In this document: piece by piece, positions 17,769 to 30,696 of the stretch
Layout: every line of letters begins with the position of its first letter
Position numbering within the stretch: position 1 is the stretch's first letter
The notes under the pieces: generated by a model
Database searches by the model: none
Told to the model about the DNA's origin: nothing
What the model saw: only the letters and a program-made list of their open reading frames with translations
Program-made: the position numbers and the translations under genes
Assembly: GCF_035593345.1 (NCBI RefSeq)
Contig: NZ_CP141606.1
Location: 3,782,001-3,846,000, forward strand
From: Lelliottia sp. JS-SCA-14
GTDB lineage: Bacteria; Pseudomonadota; Gammaproteobacteria; Enterobacterales; Enterobacteriaceae
Length of the DNA stretch: 64,000 nt
Reading direction: 5' to 3'

Positions 17769-17813
17769 TGAAAATTTTTACCATACAAATTTATTAAACT
17801 GAAAATTATCACC
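17769..17813. promoter_or_regulatory. Direct-repeat candidate operator between the PTS gene and rpiR-like gene
   Basis: TGAAAATTTTTACC (17769-17782) and TGAAAATTATCACC (17800-17813) are identical at 12 of 14 positions, 31 bp apart (about three helical turns). They sit directly upstream of the EIICB start and before the divergent regulator. This placement suits autoregulated RpiR-type control of both promoters. The assignment to this regulator is inference. Confidence 0.5.
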
Positions 17814-17910
17814 AAAGATCGTGGGATTGATCATACTTTTTTAAAATGACTGGCATCTCTCCCCCGCTTTCCGCCACACTAGCCGCAGAGAAACGCATTA
17901 AGGATCCTGC

Positions 17911-18735
17911 ATGTCAGAAAATGAAAACCTGCTGCTGAGGCTGCGCCAGAGCGTCTCCGGGTACAGCCCCATTCAGCAAAAACTGGGCGAGTTCGTGTTA
18001 AACGATCCTGCAAAAGTGCTCTATCTGACGATCACCGAGCTGGCGCGCGAAAGTGACACCAGCGAGGCGAGCGTGACGCGCTTATGCCGCGCGCTGGGGT
18101 GTAAGGGATATACGGAATTCAAAATGGCGCTGGCGCTGGATGTACAGCGGATCCAGGCGCCTGCCCGAAAGGGCGATGAGATTGATGAAGTGGTGGAGGA
18201 GTCGGTGCAGGCGCTGCGGGATACTTCGCAGCTGCTCGACAGAGAGGTGCTGTTAGCCGCAGCGCAGGCGCTGCATCAGTCGCGTTCGGTCTATATCTAC
18301 GGTGTCGCGGCCAGCGCCATTATCGGCGATTACCTGCACTACAAACTGCTGCGTCTGGGGAAACCGGCCCAGCTATTCAGCGATATGCATCGGGCATCAA
18401 TGAACGCGACAACCCTGAACCCGGACGATTTGATTGTGGCGATTTCGAGCTCCGGCTCGACGCGCGATCTGCTCCACGTCGTGAAGCTTGCCCGTAAACG
18501 CGGCACGAAGGTGCTGGCGCTGAGTAACACGCCGCGCAGCCCGCTGGCGTCGATCAGTGACATGTTACTGGTGGCAGCAAAACCGGAAGGACCGCTGAGC
18601 GCGGGGGCGTTGAACGCCAAAGTGGGCGTGATGCTGCTGGTGGAGTTGCTGGCGACGTCGCTTATCACGCTCGACGATCGCTACGGCGATATCAGCCAGC
18701 AAACGGCGAGCGCAACACTCCCCCTGCTGCTGTAA
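17911..18735 (+). CDS. RpiR/MurR-family transcriptional regulator with SIS domain
   Basis: The 274 residues begin with an RpiR helix-turn-helix domain (about 1-77: YSPIQQKLGEFVLNDP, then LTITELARESDTSEASVTRLCRALGCKGYTEFK). A SIS sugar-phosphate-binding domain follows (about 108-240: SVYIYGVAASAIIGDYLHYKL, DLIVAISSSGSTRDLL). Such regulators sense phosphosugars made by the pathway they control. It is divergent from EIICB-nanE, so ManNAc-6-P or GlcNAc-6-P is the probable effector. TAAGGATCC precedes the ATG. Confidence 0.9.
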   Translation: MSENENLLLRLRQSVSGYSPIQQKLGEFVLNDPAKVLYLTITELARESDTSEASVTRLCRALGCKGYTEFKMALALDVQRIQAPARKGDEIDEVVEESVQALRDTSQLLDREVLLAAAQALHQSRSVYIYGVAASAIIGDYLHYKLLRLGKPAQLFSDMHRASMNATTLNPDDLIVAISSSGSTRDLLHVVKLARKRGTKVLALSNTPRSPLASISDMLLVAAKPEGPLSAGALNAKVGVMLLVELLATSLITLDDRYGDISQQTASATLPLLL

Positions 18736-18744
18736 ATCAGCCAT

Positions 18745-18771
18745 AAAAAAACCCGCCGAAGCGGGTTTTTT
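18745..18771. terminator. Bidirectional terminator between rpiR-like gene and eno
   Basis: The stem CCCGC/GCGGG with loop CGAA is flanked by A's on the left and T's on the right, so it works for both convergent genes. Confidence 0.9.
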
Positions 18772-18794
18772 CTTAAGAGTGAAAGCTCAGTAGA

Positions 18795-20162
<1,368 letters not shown>

Positions 20163-20172
20163 CTAACTTTTT

Positions 20173-21825
<1,653 letters not shown>

Positions 21826-22034
21826 TTAGGTTGGAACGATGGAATAACCAAGACGGGAAAGTAGTATACCCGAACACGGCGAGCGCCACAAACTTTCATT
21901 CTCCGTCTCCTGTCTCAGGCTTTGACAAACATAGGGAGTGAGAAAATAGCCCGTTTTGGGTAAATGTTTTTGACGCAAATCAAGCGCTTGTCATTTAAAA
22001 AATCACACAAATTGCGCTTGATCGCAAAAATCCG

Positions 22035-22844
22035 TTAGAGATCATGTTCCTGGCGTTTTACTTCCTGCCACACTTCTTCCATCAGATCGAGGTCAACGCC
22101 GGTCATTTCCAGGCCTCGCGCCGCGACAATCCGCTCAACTTCGCGGAAACGACGTTCGAACTTGAGGTTGGCTTTTTGCAGCGCAGTTTCGGCTTTTACC
22201 CCTAAATGACGAGAAAGGTTGACCGTAGCAAACAGCAGATCGCCCATCTCCTCTTCCAGCCGGGCTTCATCAATCACCGCCTGTTTGGCTTCATCCATCA
22301 CCTCGTCGATCTCTTCGTAGACTTTGTCGAGCACCGGGCCAAGTGAGGTCCAGTCAAAGCCCACGGCGGAGCAGCGCTTCTGGATTTTATGTGCGCGCAT
22401 CAGGGACGGCAGGCTCAGTGGAATATCGTCCAGCGCCGAGTGCAGGGATTTTTCAGCGCGTTCAGCGCTCTTGATCTGCTCCCAGCGGACCAGCACCTCT
22501 TCACTGTTCCCGGCGGTCGCGTCAGCAAAAATATGCGGGTGGCGGCGCTCGAGTTTATCACTGATGGCGGCACAAATATCATTGAAATCAAAGCGCCCTT
22601 CTTCCTGTGCCATCTGCGCGTAGAACACCACCTGGAAAAGCAGATCGCCCAGTTCGCCGCGCAGATCGTCAAAATCTTCGCGCGAGATGGCGTCCAGCAC
22701 TTCGTAGGTCTCTTCAAGGGTATAAGGCGCGATGGTGGCGAAGGTCTGCTCTTTGTCCCACGGACAGCCGTTTTCCGGGTCACGCAGACGTTTCATGATG
22801 CCGAGCAGGCGGTCGAGTTGAGTTTCATGGTTCGTGACAGTCAT
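22035..22844 (-). CDS. mazG: Nucleoside triphosphate pyrophosphohydrolase
   Basis: MazG hydrolyses (d)NTPs to monophosphates and lowers ppGpp in E. coli. The 269 residues contain two MazG domains: the first with PYTLEETYEVLDAI and LRGELGDLLFQVVFYAQ (the ExxE...ExxD metal motif), the second with EEMGDLLFATVNLSRHL near 200. The start is a few residues longer than in E. coli (263). In K-12 mazEF lies between relA and mazG; here two unrelated AT-rich genes occupy that position. Confidence 0.96.
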   Translation of the reverse strand: MTVTNHETQLDRLLGIMKRLRDPENGCPWDKEQTFATIAPYTLEETYEVLDAISREDFDDLRGELGDLLFQVVFYAQMAQEEGRFDFNDICAAISDKLERRHPHIFADATAGNSEEVLVRWEQIKSAERAEKSLHSALDDIPLSLPSLMRAHKIQKRCSAVGFDWTSLGPVLDKVYEEIDEVMDEAKQAVIDEARLEEEMGDLLFATVNLSRHLGVKAETALQKANLKFERRFREVERIVAARGLEMTGVDLDLMEEVWQEVKRQEHDL

Positions 22845-22912
22845 ACAGCCTCTTTATCATCTTCACTTTGGCTCATGATAACCTGTCGCCGGATGACTGC
22901 CATCCTCTAATG

Positions 22913-23236
22913 TTATATTCGACAGATTAGTAGCCCATTCAGAGTGACGAACAAAATAACACCGTAACGGATCGTTTCGTAATCTGCTATATCGTACGCC
23001 CGCAGTAGACTATGACCATAACCGTGATAGCCCACCGCATCGTAGTATCCCGTGATAATGTGAGCAGCACAGCACAACGTTGTAAAAGTAATTAATAAAA
23101 ATCGAGAGGATATGCTTGAATGAACCTTGACCAATCGAGACAACAAATAACAGCCAATGAAAACAATAATCCCTGTCAAATAATATAAAATGACTGGAAG
23201 CCATGGTTTTGAAGAGAAAATAACATCCTGTTCCAT
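22913..23236 (-). CDS. Small three-helix membrane protein, possible partner or immunity protein
   Basis: I do not recognise this 107-residue protein. It has three hydrophobic segments: about 14-34 (LPVILYYLTGIIVFIGCYLL), 44-63 (FLLITFTTLCCAAHIITGYY) and 88-106 (IRYGVILFVTLNGLLICRI). A polar loop between the last two contains GYHGYGHSLLRAYDIADYE. It starts two bases after the stop of the DUF4225 gene (TAAGTATG), so the pair is almost certainly co-translated. The composition is clearly more AT-rich than the flanking mazG and relA. A membrane immunity or accessory role is speculation from the gene pairing. Confidence 0.65.
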   Translation of the reverse strand: MEQDVIFSSKPWLPVILYYLTGIIVFIGCYLLSRLVKVHSSISSRFLLITFTTLCCAAHIITGYYDAVGYHGYGHSLLRAYDIADYETIRYGVILFVTLNGLLICRI

Positions 23237-23238
23237 AC

Positions 23239-24021
23239 TTAGTGCCTCAAGTCAGTTTCATTATAAGTGGGCATCAATGACAAAACTGTCACTTCATCGC
23301 TGATGATCTCAAGCATAAAAACAGGTTTAGTCATGTCACTCACGCCTCGGACATAGTCTGTCTGATGCAATCTAATGCCGAAGAGATTCCATGACCTTTC
23401 TCTTGGCGTAGGAATTCTTCTGGCCATCCCATATCCCGATAGCACAAGATCTATTGTACCGTAAGCAATATCCCCCTGGTTCCCACCATAACCAGCCTTA
23501 GATGCCGCGTAATGGTATGCTTCTCTGAGTGGCCCAGAGGCTTCTTCATAAACGGCAAGGTAATAGCCATTCTCATAGATATTGTTCAGACCTTGCAGAA
23601 TCATTGCAGACCCTGGTACCGTTGCACTTCCACCGGTTGATACACATAGCCCCACGCCGGTAGTAACCTGGCCTATACCTGATAAGAATCCTATTATTTT
23701 GGTGTAGAGCTTATATAACTCTGCAGCTCTTTTGTTTTTGTACTCTTGTTCAGCCATCCAACGTGAATAAATTTTATTATTCATTATCACCGAGCGCTGA
23801 TAGTTAAGAACAGCCGTTTTATACTTTAATATTTCCTCTCCCCCCAACCATGACAAGCAACTCATTTGAATTTCAGTTTCGACCTGCCTGACTACGTCAA
23901 TTATTCTGCTAAAATAGTCTGATTGCTTAAAATAAAAAGGTTCTGTCATCCACAAACGCTGTGCGACAGCCATAAACTCATCTTTCTGAATGTCAAATTT
24001 TTCCTTTGATCCATAAAACAT
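23239..24021 (-). CDS. DUF4225-domain protein
   Basis: The 260 residues match the DUF4225 family as I remember it: a central glycine-rich hydrophobic stretch (IGFLSGIGQVTTGVGLCVST, about 110-140), QGLNNIYENGYYL, GPLREAYHYAASKAGYGGNQGDIAYGTIDLVLSGYGMARRIP, and a C-terminal TDYVRGVSDM. The family's function is unknown. The N-terminal half is polar and helical. No signal peptide is evident. AT-rich composition and its position in the relA-mazG slot suggest horizontal gain. It may be a toxin- or effector-like protein paired with the downstream membrane protein; this is inference. Confidence 0.7.
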   Translation of the reverse strand: MFYGSKEKFDIQKDEFMAVAQRLWMTEPFYFKQSDYFSRIIDVVRQVETEIQMSCLSWLGGEEILKYKTAVLNYQRSVIMNNKIYSRWMAEQEYKNKRAAELYKLYTKIIGFLSGIGQVTTGVGLCVSTGGSATVPGSAMILQGLNNIYENGYYLAVYEEASGPLREAYHYAASKAGYGGNQGDIAYGTIDLVLSGYGMARRIPTPRERSWNLFGIRLHQTDYVRGVSDMTKPVFMLEIISDEVTVLSLMPTYNETDLRH

Positions 24022-24148
24022 TAGTGCCTCCGATGCGGTTAATTCACATTTAAATTACCTAAACGTAAATATCGGAGAGAGTTTACTGCGTAAAAACATA
24101 AAATTGAGCGATCAGATAAGAATTCGGAAATGTGCCCGCTATAGCAAA

Positions 24149-24175
24149 GAGGCCACCGAGAAATTCAGTGGCCTC
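24149..24175 (-). terminator. Terminator-like hairpin after relA
   Basis: GAGGCCACTGA...TCGGTGGCCTC forms an 11-bp stem with one wobble pair, directly downstream of the relA stop on the minus strand, followed by a short TTTGC. The U-run is weak, so read-through into the DUF4225 pair is possible. Confidence 0.65.
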
Positions 24176-24182
24176 CGGTTTA

Positions 24183-26414
24183 TTACCCGCCGTGCAAACG
24201 ACGCGCGTCGATCACATCCGGCACCTGGTTCAGCTTACCGAGCACGCGGCCCAGCACCTGCAGGTTGTAGATTTCGATGGTCATATCGATGGTGGCAAGC
24301 TGCTCGCGGGTATCGCTGCGACTCGCCACGCCCAGAACGTTGACCTTCTCGTTGGCGAGGATAGTGGTGATATCACGCAGCAAACCGCTGCGATCGTTGG
24401 CGGTGACGCGCACCACCAGCGAATAGCCTGCGGAGTAGCTCTCGCCCCACACCGCATCGACAATGCGCTCTGGCGCGTGGGATTGCAGCTCGGCCAGCTG
24501 TTCACAGTCGGAGCGGTGAATGGAGATCCCGCGCCCCTGGGTGATAAAGCCGACGATGTCATCCCCAGGGATCGGCTGGCAGCAGCGAGCGATGTGGTGC
24601 ATCAGATTGCCGACGCCCTCGACCACCACGCGGCCATTGTCTTTGCTGCGGTGCTGCGGGGTATAGGTTTTCTGCTGCAGCTGCTTCAGCGCCGCCGCAT
24701 CCTGCTCCGCCGCGCTCGGTTTGTTGAACTGCGACTGCAGGAAATTCACCATCTGATTGAGACGTATATCGCCCCCGCCAATGGCAGCCAGCAGCTCGTC
24801 CAGCTCATTAAAGTTGTAGCGCGGCAGCAGGTGTTTTTCCGCCTCTTTGATGCTGATGCCTAAATGCTCAAGCTCATCGTCAAGGATCTGGCGGCCCGCG
24901 AGGATATTCTTGTCGCGGTCCTGTTTACGGAACCACGCGTGAATTTTCGAGCGCCCGCGGCTGGTGGTGACATACCCCAGGTTCGGGTTCAGCCAGTCGC
25001 GGCTCGGGTTCGGCTGTTTCTGGGTGATGATTTCAATCTGATCGCCCATCTGGAGCTGATAGGTAAAGGGCACGATGCGCCCGCCAATCTTCGCCCCGAT
25101 GCAGCGATGCCCCACATCGCTGTGGATGTGGTAGGCAAAGTCGAGCGGCGTTGAACCGGCTGGCAGATCCACCACGTCGCCTTTTGGCGTAAAGACGTAG
25201 ACCCGATCGTCAAAGACCTGGCTGCGCACTTCGTCGAGCATTTCGCCGGAGTCGGCCATCTCTTCCTGCCACGCAATCAGCTTACGCAGCCACGCAATGC
25301 GGTCCTCGTGACCGGTGCGCGTTCCGCTTGATGGGCCTTCTTTGTATTTCCAGTGCGCGGCGACGCCTAGTTCGGCGTCTTCGTGCATCTGTTTGGTACG
25401 AATTTGAATCTCAACCGTTTTTCCACCCGGGCCGAGCACCACGGTGTGGATCGACTGATAGCCGTTCGGTTTCGGGTTCGCGACATAGTCGTCAAACTCA
25501 TCCGGCAGATGACGGAAGTGAGTATGCACTATCCCCAGCGCAGCGTAGCAGTCCTGCAGGCGGTCGGCGACGATGCGCACCGCGCGCACGTCAAACAGCT
25601 CGTCAAAGGCGAGATGTTTTTTCTGCATTTTGCGCCAGATGCTGTAGATGTGCTTCGGACGACCGTAGACTTCCGCCCGCACGTTCTCTTCTTTCATCGA
25701 CTGGCGCAAACCGCCCACGAACTCGTCGATGTAGTGCTCACGATCGATACGACGCTCGTGCAGCAGTTTGGCAATACGTTTGTATTCCGCCGGGTGCAGA
25801 TAGCGGAAGCAGTAATCTTCCAGCTCCCATTTCAGCTGGCCGATCCCTAAGCGGTTCGCGAGGGGCGCGTAGATGTTGGTACACTCTTTCGCCGCCAGCA
25901 CGCGTTCATCTTCCGGCGCATCTTTCACTTCGCGCAGGTGGGCGATACGCTCGGCGAGCTTGATGACCACGCAGCGGAAATCATCCACCATCGCGAGCAG
26001 CATGCGGCGCACGTTATCGACCTGTTCGGAGGAGACGGAATCCGTCTGAGCGGCTTTCAGCTGGCGAATGGCCGCCATATCGCGCACGCCGTGAATTAGC
26101 GCGACGACCGGTTTGCCGACGCTGTCACGCAGCACGTCTTCGCTCACCACTTCGGCATCTGCCAGCGGGAAGAGCAGCGCGGCCTGCAGCGTTTCGAGAT
26201 CCATGTTGAGCATGGAGAGAATTTCGACCATCTCGATACCGCGCCATAACAGCAGTTCGGCATCGGGATGTCCCGTAGTCGTTCGCAGACAATAGGCCCA
26301 GGTTTCGGTTAAGCGTTCACACGACTGCTGGCTGGAAATCCCCAGACTTGCGATCCATTTTTGTGGGTCAAACTCACCAGCTTTATTGAGATGTGCACTT
26401 CTTACCGCAACCAT
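24183..26414 (-). CDS. relA: (p)ppGpp synthetase RelA
   Basis: RelA makes (p)ppGpp on ribosomes stalled with uncharged tRNA. The 743 residues show a degenerate HD hydrolase region (about 60-200), the synthetase domain (YGRPKHIYSIWRKMQKKH, ELFDVRAVRIV, PKPNGYQSIHTVV, about 240-360), a TGS domain (VYVFTPKGDVVDLPAGSTPLDFAYHIHSDVG, from about 405), a zinc-finger/helical region with ARCCQPIPGDDIVGFITQGRGISIHRSDC, and a C-terminal ACT domain. Length equals E. coli (744). The strong AAAGGAGAGG fixes the start. Confidence 0.98.
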   Translation of the reverse strand: MVAVRSAHLNKAGEFDPQKWIASLGISSQQSCERLTETWAYCLRTTTGHPDAELLLWRGIEMVEILSMLNMDLETLQAALLFPLADAEVVSEDVLRDSVGKPVVALIHGVRDMAAIRQLKAAQTDSVSSEQVDNVRRMLLAMVDDFRCVVIKLAERIAHLREVKDAPEDERVLAAKECTNIYAPLANRLGIGQLKWELEDYCFRYLHPAEYKRIAKLLHERRIDREHYIDEFVGGLRQSMKEENVRAEVYGRPKHIYSIWRKMQKKHLAFDELFDVRAVRIVADRLQDCYAALGIVHTHFRHLPDEFDDYVANPKPNGYQSIHTVVLGPGGKTVEIQIRTKQMHEDAELGVAAHWKYKEGPSSGTRTGHEDRIAWLRKLIAWQEEMADSGEMLDEVRSQVFDDRVYVFTPKGDVVDLPAGSTPLDFAYHIHSDVGHRCIGAKIGGRIVPFTYQLQMGDQIEIITQKQPNPSRDWLNPNLGYVTTSRGRSKIHAWFRKQDRDKNILAGRQILDDELEHLGISIKEAEKHLLPRYNFNELDELLAAIGGGDIRLNQMVNFLQSQFNKPSAAEQDAAALKQLQQKTYTPQHRSKDNGRVVVEGVGNLMHHIARCCQPIPGDDIVGFITQGRGISIHRSDCEQLAELQSHAPERIVDAVWGESYSAGYSLVVRVTANDRSGLLRDITTILANEKVNVLGVASRSDTREQLATIDMTIEIYNLQVLGRVLGKLNQVPDVIDARRLHGG

Positions 26415-26471
26415 CGTCCTCTCCTTTAGGGACCAGGGCCTGTCGAATTCGACAAGCCGAAACGAAATTCA

Positions 26472-27770
26472 TCAGTTTTGCTCGAACAACACCATTGATT
26501 CCAGATGCCCAGTGTGCGGGAACATGTCCAGCATTGCCAGACGCTGAATCTGGTAACCCGCGCTCAATAATGCCTCACTGTCGCGGGCAAGCGTGGCCGG
26601 ATTACAGGAAACATAGACCACGCGTTTTGGCGCGAGTTTAATTATATGCTGCATTACGCCAGGCGCACCCGCGCGTGCAGGATCGAGCAGAATTTTATCG
26701 AAACCGTGCTTCGCCCACGGCTGCAAAGTGACATCCTCTTCCAGATTTTCATGAAAAAATGTCACATTGTGCAACGCATTGCGCTCGGCGTTTTCCTGCC
26801 CTTTTGCCACCAGCGCCTCGACGCCTTCCACGCCGACTACGCTGGCCGCCCGTTTTGCCAAAGGCAGGGTGAAATTGCCCATTCCGCAAAAAAGATCGAG
26901 CACCCGGTCTTCCGGCTGAACGTCCAGCCACTCAATGGCCGTGGCGACCATCTGCTGATTGACGCCGTCATTGACCTGGATGAAGTCGCGCGGGCTGAAC
27001 GTTAAGCGTAGCCCGTCCGACAGATACCAGGGAGTTTCCCCCGTAACCTGTTCAAGTATCTCGCTTTGGGGCGCAAGAAAAAGCGCCAGCTCGTGAGAAT
27101 GCGAAAAGCGTTCCAGTTTTTCGCGGTCTTTGGCAGAAAATGGCGCGGTGTGACGCAGGACCATCAGCGGACCGTTGTCGGCCAGCACCAGTTCGACATG
27201 GCCGAGCGAGCGCACGCCCTGCAATTCAGAGAGACATTCACGCAGGGGCGGGAGCAGTGCTTCAAGACGGGGCGCCAAAACGGGGCACTGCTTCACATCG
27301 ACGATGTCACTCGCGGCTGCCTTGCGAAATCCCATCTCCAGCTTTTGCGTTTTCGGCTGGTAGTTCAGGCTCAGACGGGCGCGACGACGATATCCCCACG
27401 GCTCGCCGGAGAGTATCGCATTCACATCATGCTTAATCAGACGTGCCAGCGCGGTGCTTTTGCTGCGCTGTTGCAGGGCAACATTCGCATGCTGCTGCTG
27501 GCAGCCGCCGCACACGCCAAAATGCGGGCAGCGAGGCGCGGTGCGTTCCGCGCTATCATTAAGACGACGCTTCACCTTGCCGCGCGCATACTTGCTCTTG
27601 TCTTCCGTCAGGGTGACTTCGGCGCGCTCGGTGGGTAATAATCCGGGGATGAACACGGTCTTGCCTTGATGACGCGCAACGCCCTGGCCGAACGGGTCAA
27701 GGTCTGTCACATCAACAGTTATGATCTGACGCGTCGTCACGCGTCGCTTTGCAGAGTAGAATTGCGCCAT
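26472..27770 (-). CDS. rlmD: 23S rRNA m5U1939 methyltransferase
   Basis: RlmD methylates U1939 of 23S rRNA using SAM. An N-terminal TRAM domain ([28 protein letters not shown]) precedes the 4Fe-4S cysteines [11 protein letters not shown] and KQCPVLAP. The methyltransferase domain has [24 protein letters not shown] and the catalytic [13 protein letters not shown] place the start at [10 protein letters not shown] (27770), as in E. coli; an in-frame ATG six codons upstream is less likely. It is divergent from barA, 57 bp away. Confidence 0.96.
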   Translation of the reverse strand: MAQFYSAKRRVTTRQIITVDVTDLDPFGQGVARHQGKTVFIPGLLPTERAEVTLTEDKSKYARGKVKRRLNDSAERTAPRCPHFGVCGGCQQQHANVALQQRSKSTALARLIKHDVNAILSGEPWGYRRRARLSLNYQPKTQKLEMGFRKAAASDIVDVKQCPVLAPRLEALLPPLRECLSELQGVRSLGHVELVLADNGPLMVLRHTAPFSAKDREKLERFSHSHELALFLAPQSEILEQVTGETPWYLSDGLRLTFSPRDFIQVNDGVNQQMVATAIEWLDVQPEDRVLDLFCGMGNFTLPLAKRAASVVGVEGVEALVAKGQENAERNALHNVTFFHENLEEDVTLQPWAKHGFDKILLDPARAGAPGVMQHIIKLAPKRVVYVSCNPATLARDSEALLSAGYQIQRLAMLDMFPHTGHLESMVLFEQN

Positions 27771-27827
27771 CGCCGAGATTTTTCTCAAATAAACATAATG
27801 ACCCTAATTGTCCCATAACGGAACTCC

Positions 27828-30590
27828 ATGACCAACTACAGCCTGCGCGCGCGCATGATGATTTTGATTCTCGCCCCGACCGTTCTGATCGGTTTGCTGC
27901 TGAGCATCTTCTTTGTTGTGCACCGTTACAACGACTTGCAGCGTCAACTGGAAGATGCGGGAGCCAGCATCATCGAGCCGCTGGCCGTCTCCAGCGAATA
28001 CGGGATGAACCTGCAAAACCGTGATTCGCTCGGCCAGCTAATCAGCGTGCTGCATCGCTGCCACTCGGAGATCGTGCGGGCGATTTCGGTCTATGACGAC
28101 AACAACCGCCTGTTCGTCACCTCGAATTTTCACCTCGATCCCAGCGAACTCAAAATCCCGGACGGGTCGCCCTTCCCGCGCCACCTGAGCGTACTGCGGC
28201 GCGGTGACATCATGATCCTGCGCACGCCGATTATTTCGGAGGGCTATTCACCGGATGAATCGGCCGTGTCCGATGCCAAGGCCAGCAATAATGTACTGGG
28301 ATATGTGGCGCTGGAGCTGGATCTCAAGTCGGTGCGCCTGCAGCAGTACAAAGAGATCTTTATTTCCAGCGTGATGATGCTGTTCTGTATCGGCATTGCG
28401 CTGATTTTCGGCTGGCGACTGATGCGCGATGTGACCAGCCCGATCCGCAATATGGTGAATACCGTTGACCGCATCCGCCGCGGGCAGCTCGATAGCCGCG
28501 TCGAAGGCTTTATGCTCGGCGAACTGGATATGCTCAAAAACGGCATCAACTCGATGGCGATGTCGCTGGCGGCCTATCACGAAGAGATGCAGCACAACGT
28601 CGATCAGGCCACCTCCGATCTGCGCGAAACGCTTGAGCAGATGGAGATTCAGAACGTCGAGCTGGATCTGGCGAAGAAACGCGCCCAGGAAGCGGCGCGC
28701 ATTAAGTCAGAGTTCCTGGCGAATATGTCCCACGAGCTGCGCACGCCGCTCAACGGCGTGATTGGCTTCACGCGTCTGACGCTCAAATCAGAACTCAACC
28801 CGACTCAGCGCGATCACCTGCACACCATCGAACGTTCCGCGAATAACCTGCTGGCGATCATCAACGACGTGCTGGACTTCTCCAAGCTGGAAGCAGGCAA
28901 GCTGATTCTGGAAAGCATTCCGTTCCCGCTGCGCAGCACGCTGGATGAAGTGGTCACATTGCTGGCCCACTCGTCCCACGACAAAGGTCTTGAGCTGACG
29001 CTGAATATCAAAAATGATGTGCCGGATAACGTCATCGGCGATCCGCTGCGTCTGCAACAGGTGATTACCAATCTGGTCGGGAATGCCATCAAGTTTACCG
29101 AGAGTGGCAACATTGACGTGCTGGTGGAGCGACGGGCGATCAGCAATAACAAAGTGCAGATTGAGGTGCAGATCCGCGACACGGGCATTGGTATTCCCGA
29201 GCGCGATCAGTCCCGGCTGTTCCAGGCATTTCGTCAGGCGGACGCCAGTATTTCCCGGCGTCACGGCGGGACCGGCCTGGGGCTGGTGATCACCCAGAAA
29301 CTGGTGAAAGAGATGGGTGGGGATATCTCCTTCCACAGCCAGCCAAACCGCGGCTCGACCTTCTGGTTCCATATTAATCTCGATCTCAACCCGAACGTGG
29401 TGACCGACGGCCCGATGACCGATTGCCTGCGCGGGAAGCGTCTGGCGTACGTCGAGCCGAATGCGGCGGCGGCGCAGAGTACGCTGGATGTGCTCAGCAC
29501 CACGCCGCTGGATGTGATCTACAGCCCGACCTTCTCGGCGCTGGCGGTCGATCATTACGACATTTTACTGATGGGCATTCCGGTGACGTTCACCGGCGAG
29601 CTGACTATGCAGCAGGAGCGGCTGGCAAAGGCCGCGTCGATGACCGATTACCTGCTCTTAGCCCTGCCGTGCCACGCTCAGCTTAATGCTGAAGAGCTGA
29701 AAAACGACGGTGCGGCCGCCTGCCTGTTAAAACCGCTTACCGCCACGCGCCTGCTGCCTGCGCTAACGGAATATTGCCGCATCAATCATCACGCGATCCC
29801 CGTCACCAGCGAGGATCACAAGCTGCCCATGAGCGTCATGGCGGTGGATGACAATCCGGCCAACCTGAAGCTGATCGGCGTCCTGCTGGAGGATCAGGTG
29901 CATCACGTCGAGCTGTGCACCAGCGGCCCGCAGGCAGTCGAACAGGCCAAACAGATGCAGTTCGATCTGATTTTGATGGATATTCAGATGCCGGGCATGG
30001 ACGGCATCCGCGCCTGCGAGCTGATTCGCCAGCTTCCTCATCAGCAGCAAACGCCGGTGATCGCCGTGACCGCCCACGCCATGGCCGGACAGAAAGAGAA
30101 GCTGCTCAGCGCGGGAATGAACGATTATCTGGCGAAACCGATCGACGAAGAGAAGCTCCACAGCCTGCTGTTGCGTTACAAACCGGGCTTCGCGACCGGC
30201 GTGACGCTGGCGGCGTCTGAACCTGCCGAAATCGCGGTGAACCCGAATGCCACGTTCGACTGGCAGTTGGCGCTGCGTCAGGCGGCAGGAAAAGCCGATC
30301 TGGCGCGGGATATGCTGCAAATGTTGGTCGCATTCCTGCCGGAAATCCGCAACAAAGTGGAAGAACAGCTGGTGGGTGAAAACCCGGAAGACTTGCTTGA
30401 AGCCATCCATAAACTGCACGGGAGCTGTAGCTACAGCGGCGTTCCGCGGCTGAAAAATCTGTGTCATTTGCTGGAGCAGCAGCTGCGCTCGGGAACACCG
30501 GAATCGGAGCTTGAGCCGGAATTTCTGGAGCTGCTGGATGAGATGGACAATGTGACGCGGGAAGCGAGGAAGGTGCTGGGGGTTAATTAG
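27828..30590 (+). CDS. barA: Hybrid sensor histidine kinase BarA
   Basis: BarA phosphorylates the response regulator UvrY, which activates csrB and csrC. The 920 residues comprise TM1 (about 9-31), a periplasmic sensor, TM2 (about 175-196), HAMP, and HisKA with H302 in [15 protein letters not shown]. The ATPase domain has [22 protein letters not shown] and [10 protein letters not shown] pseudo-receiver region, a receiver with D718 in [13 protein letters not shown], and an HPt domain with H861 in [13 protein letters not shown] follow. All phosphorelay residues are present. Its output target csrB is also in this window at about 39.2-39.5 kb, with a UvrY-type site upstream. Confidence 0.97.
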   Translation: MTNYSLRARMMILILAPTVLIGLLLSIFFVVHRYNDLQRQLEDAGASIIEPLAVSSEYGMNLQNRDSLGQLISVLHRCHSEIVRAISVYDDNNRLFVTSNFHLDPSELKIPDGSPFPRHLSVLRRGDIMILRTPIISEGYSPDESAVSDAKASNNVLGYVALELDLKSVRLQQYKEIFISSVMMLFCIGIALIFGWRLMRDVTSPIRNMVNTVDRIRRGQLDSRVEGFMLGELDMLKNGINSMAMSLAAYHEEMQHNVDQATSDLRETLEQMEIQNVELDLAKKRAQEAARIKSEFLANMSHELRTPLNGVIGFTRLTLKSELNPTQRDHLHTIERSANNLLAIINDVLDFSKLEAGKLILESIPFPLRSTLDEVVTLLAHSSHDKGLELTLNIKNDVPDNVIGDPLRLQQVITNLVGNAIKFTESGNIDVLVERRAISNNKVQIEVQIRDTGIGIPERDQSRLFQAFRQADASISRRHGGTGLGLVITQKLVKEMGGDISFHSQPNRGSTFWFHINLDLNPNVVTDGPMTDCLRGKRLAYVEPNAAAAQSTLDVLSTTPLDVIYSPTFSALAVDHYDILLMGIPVTFTGELTMQQERLAKAASMTDYLLLALPCHAQLNAEELKNDGAAACLLKPLTATRLLPALTEYCRINHHAIPVTSEDHKLPMSVMAVDDNPANLKLIGVLLEDQVHHVELCTSGPQAVEQAKQMQFDLILMDIQMPGMDGIRACELIRQLPHQQQTPVIAVTAHAMAGQKEKLLSAGMNDYLAKPIDEEKLHSLLLRYKPGFATGVTLAASEPAEIAVNPNATFDWQLALRQAAGKADLARDMLQMLVAFLPEIRNKVEEQLVGENPEDLLEAIHKLHGSCSYSGVPRLKNLCHLLEQQLRSGTPESELEPEFLELLDEMDNVTREARKVLGVN

Positions 30591-30601
30591 TGCGGGCTGG
30601 G

Positions 30602-30681
30602 CCCCTCACCCTAACCCTCTCCCCAGAGGGGAGAGGGGATCGCTCGGAGCTGTCTTTTCCCCCTCGCCCCTTTGGGGAGAG
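30602..30681. repeat. Intergenic palindromic repeat, part left of the IS insertion
   Basis: CCCCTCACCCTAACCC followed by TCTCCCC (30602-30624) is the left arm of a 23-bp imperfect inverted repeat. The right arm is split by the IS: GGGGAGAG at 30674-30681 continues as GGCCGGGGTGAGGGG at 31882-31896. Joined, the right arm is the reverse complement of the left arm except at two or three central positions. Internal sub-hairpins (CTCTCCCC/GGGGAGAG and CCCC-TTT-GGGG) are visible. Confidence 0.8.
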
Positions 30682-30696
30682 ATACCGTCTTGTCGG

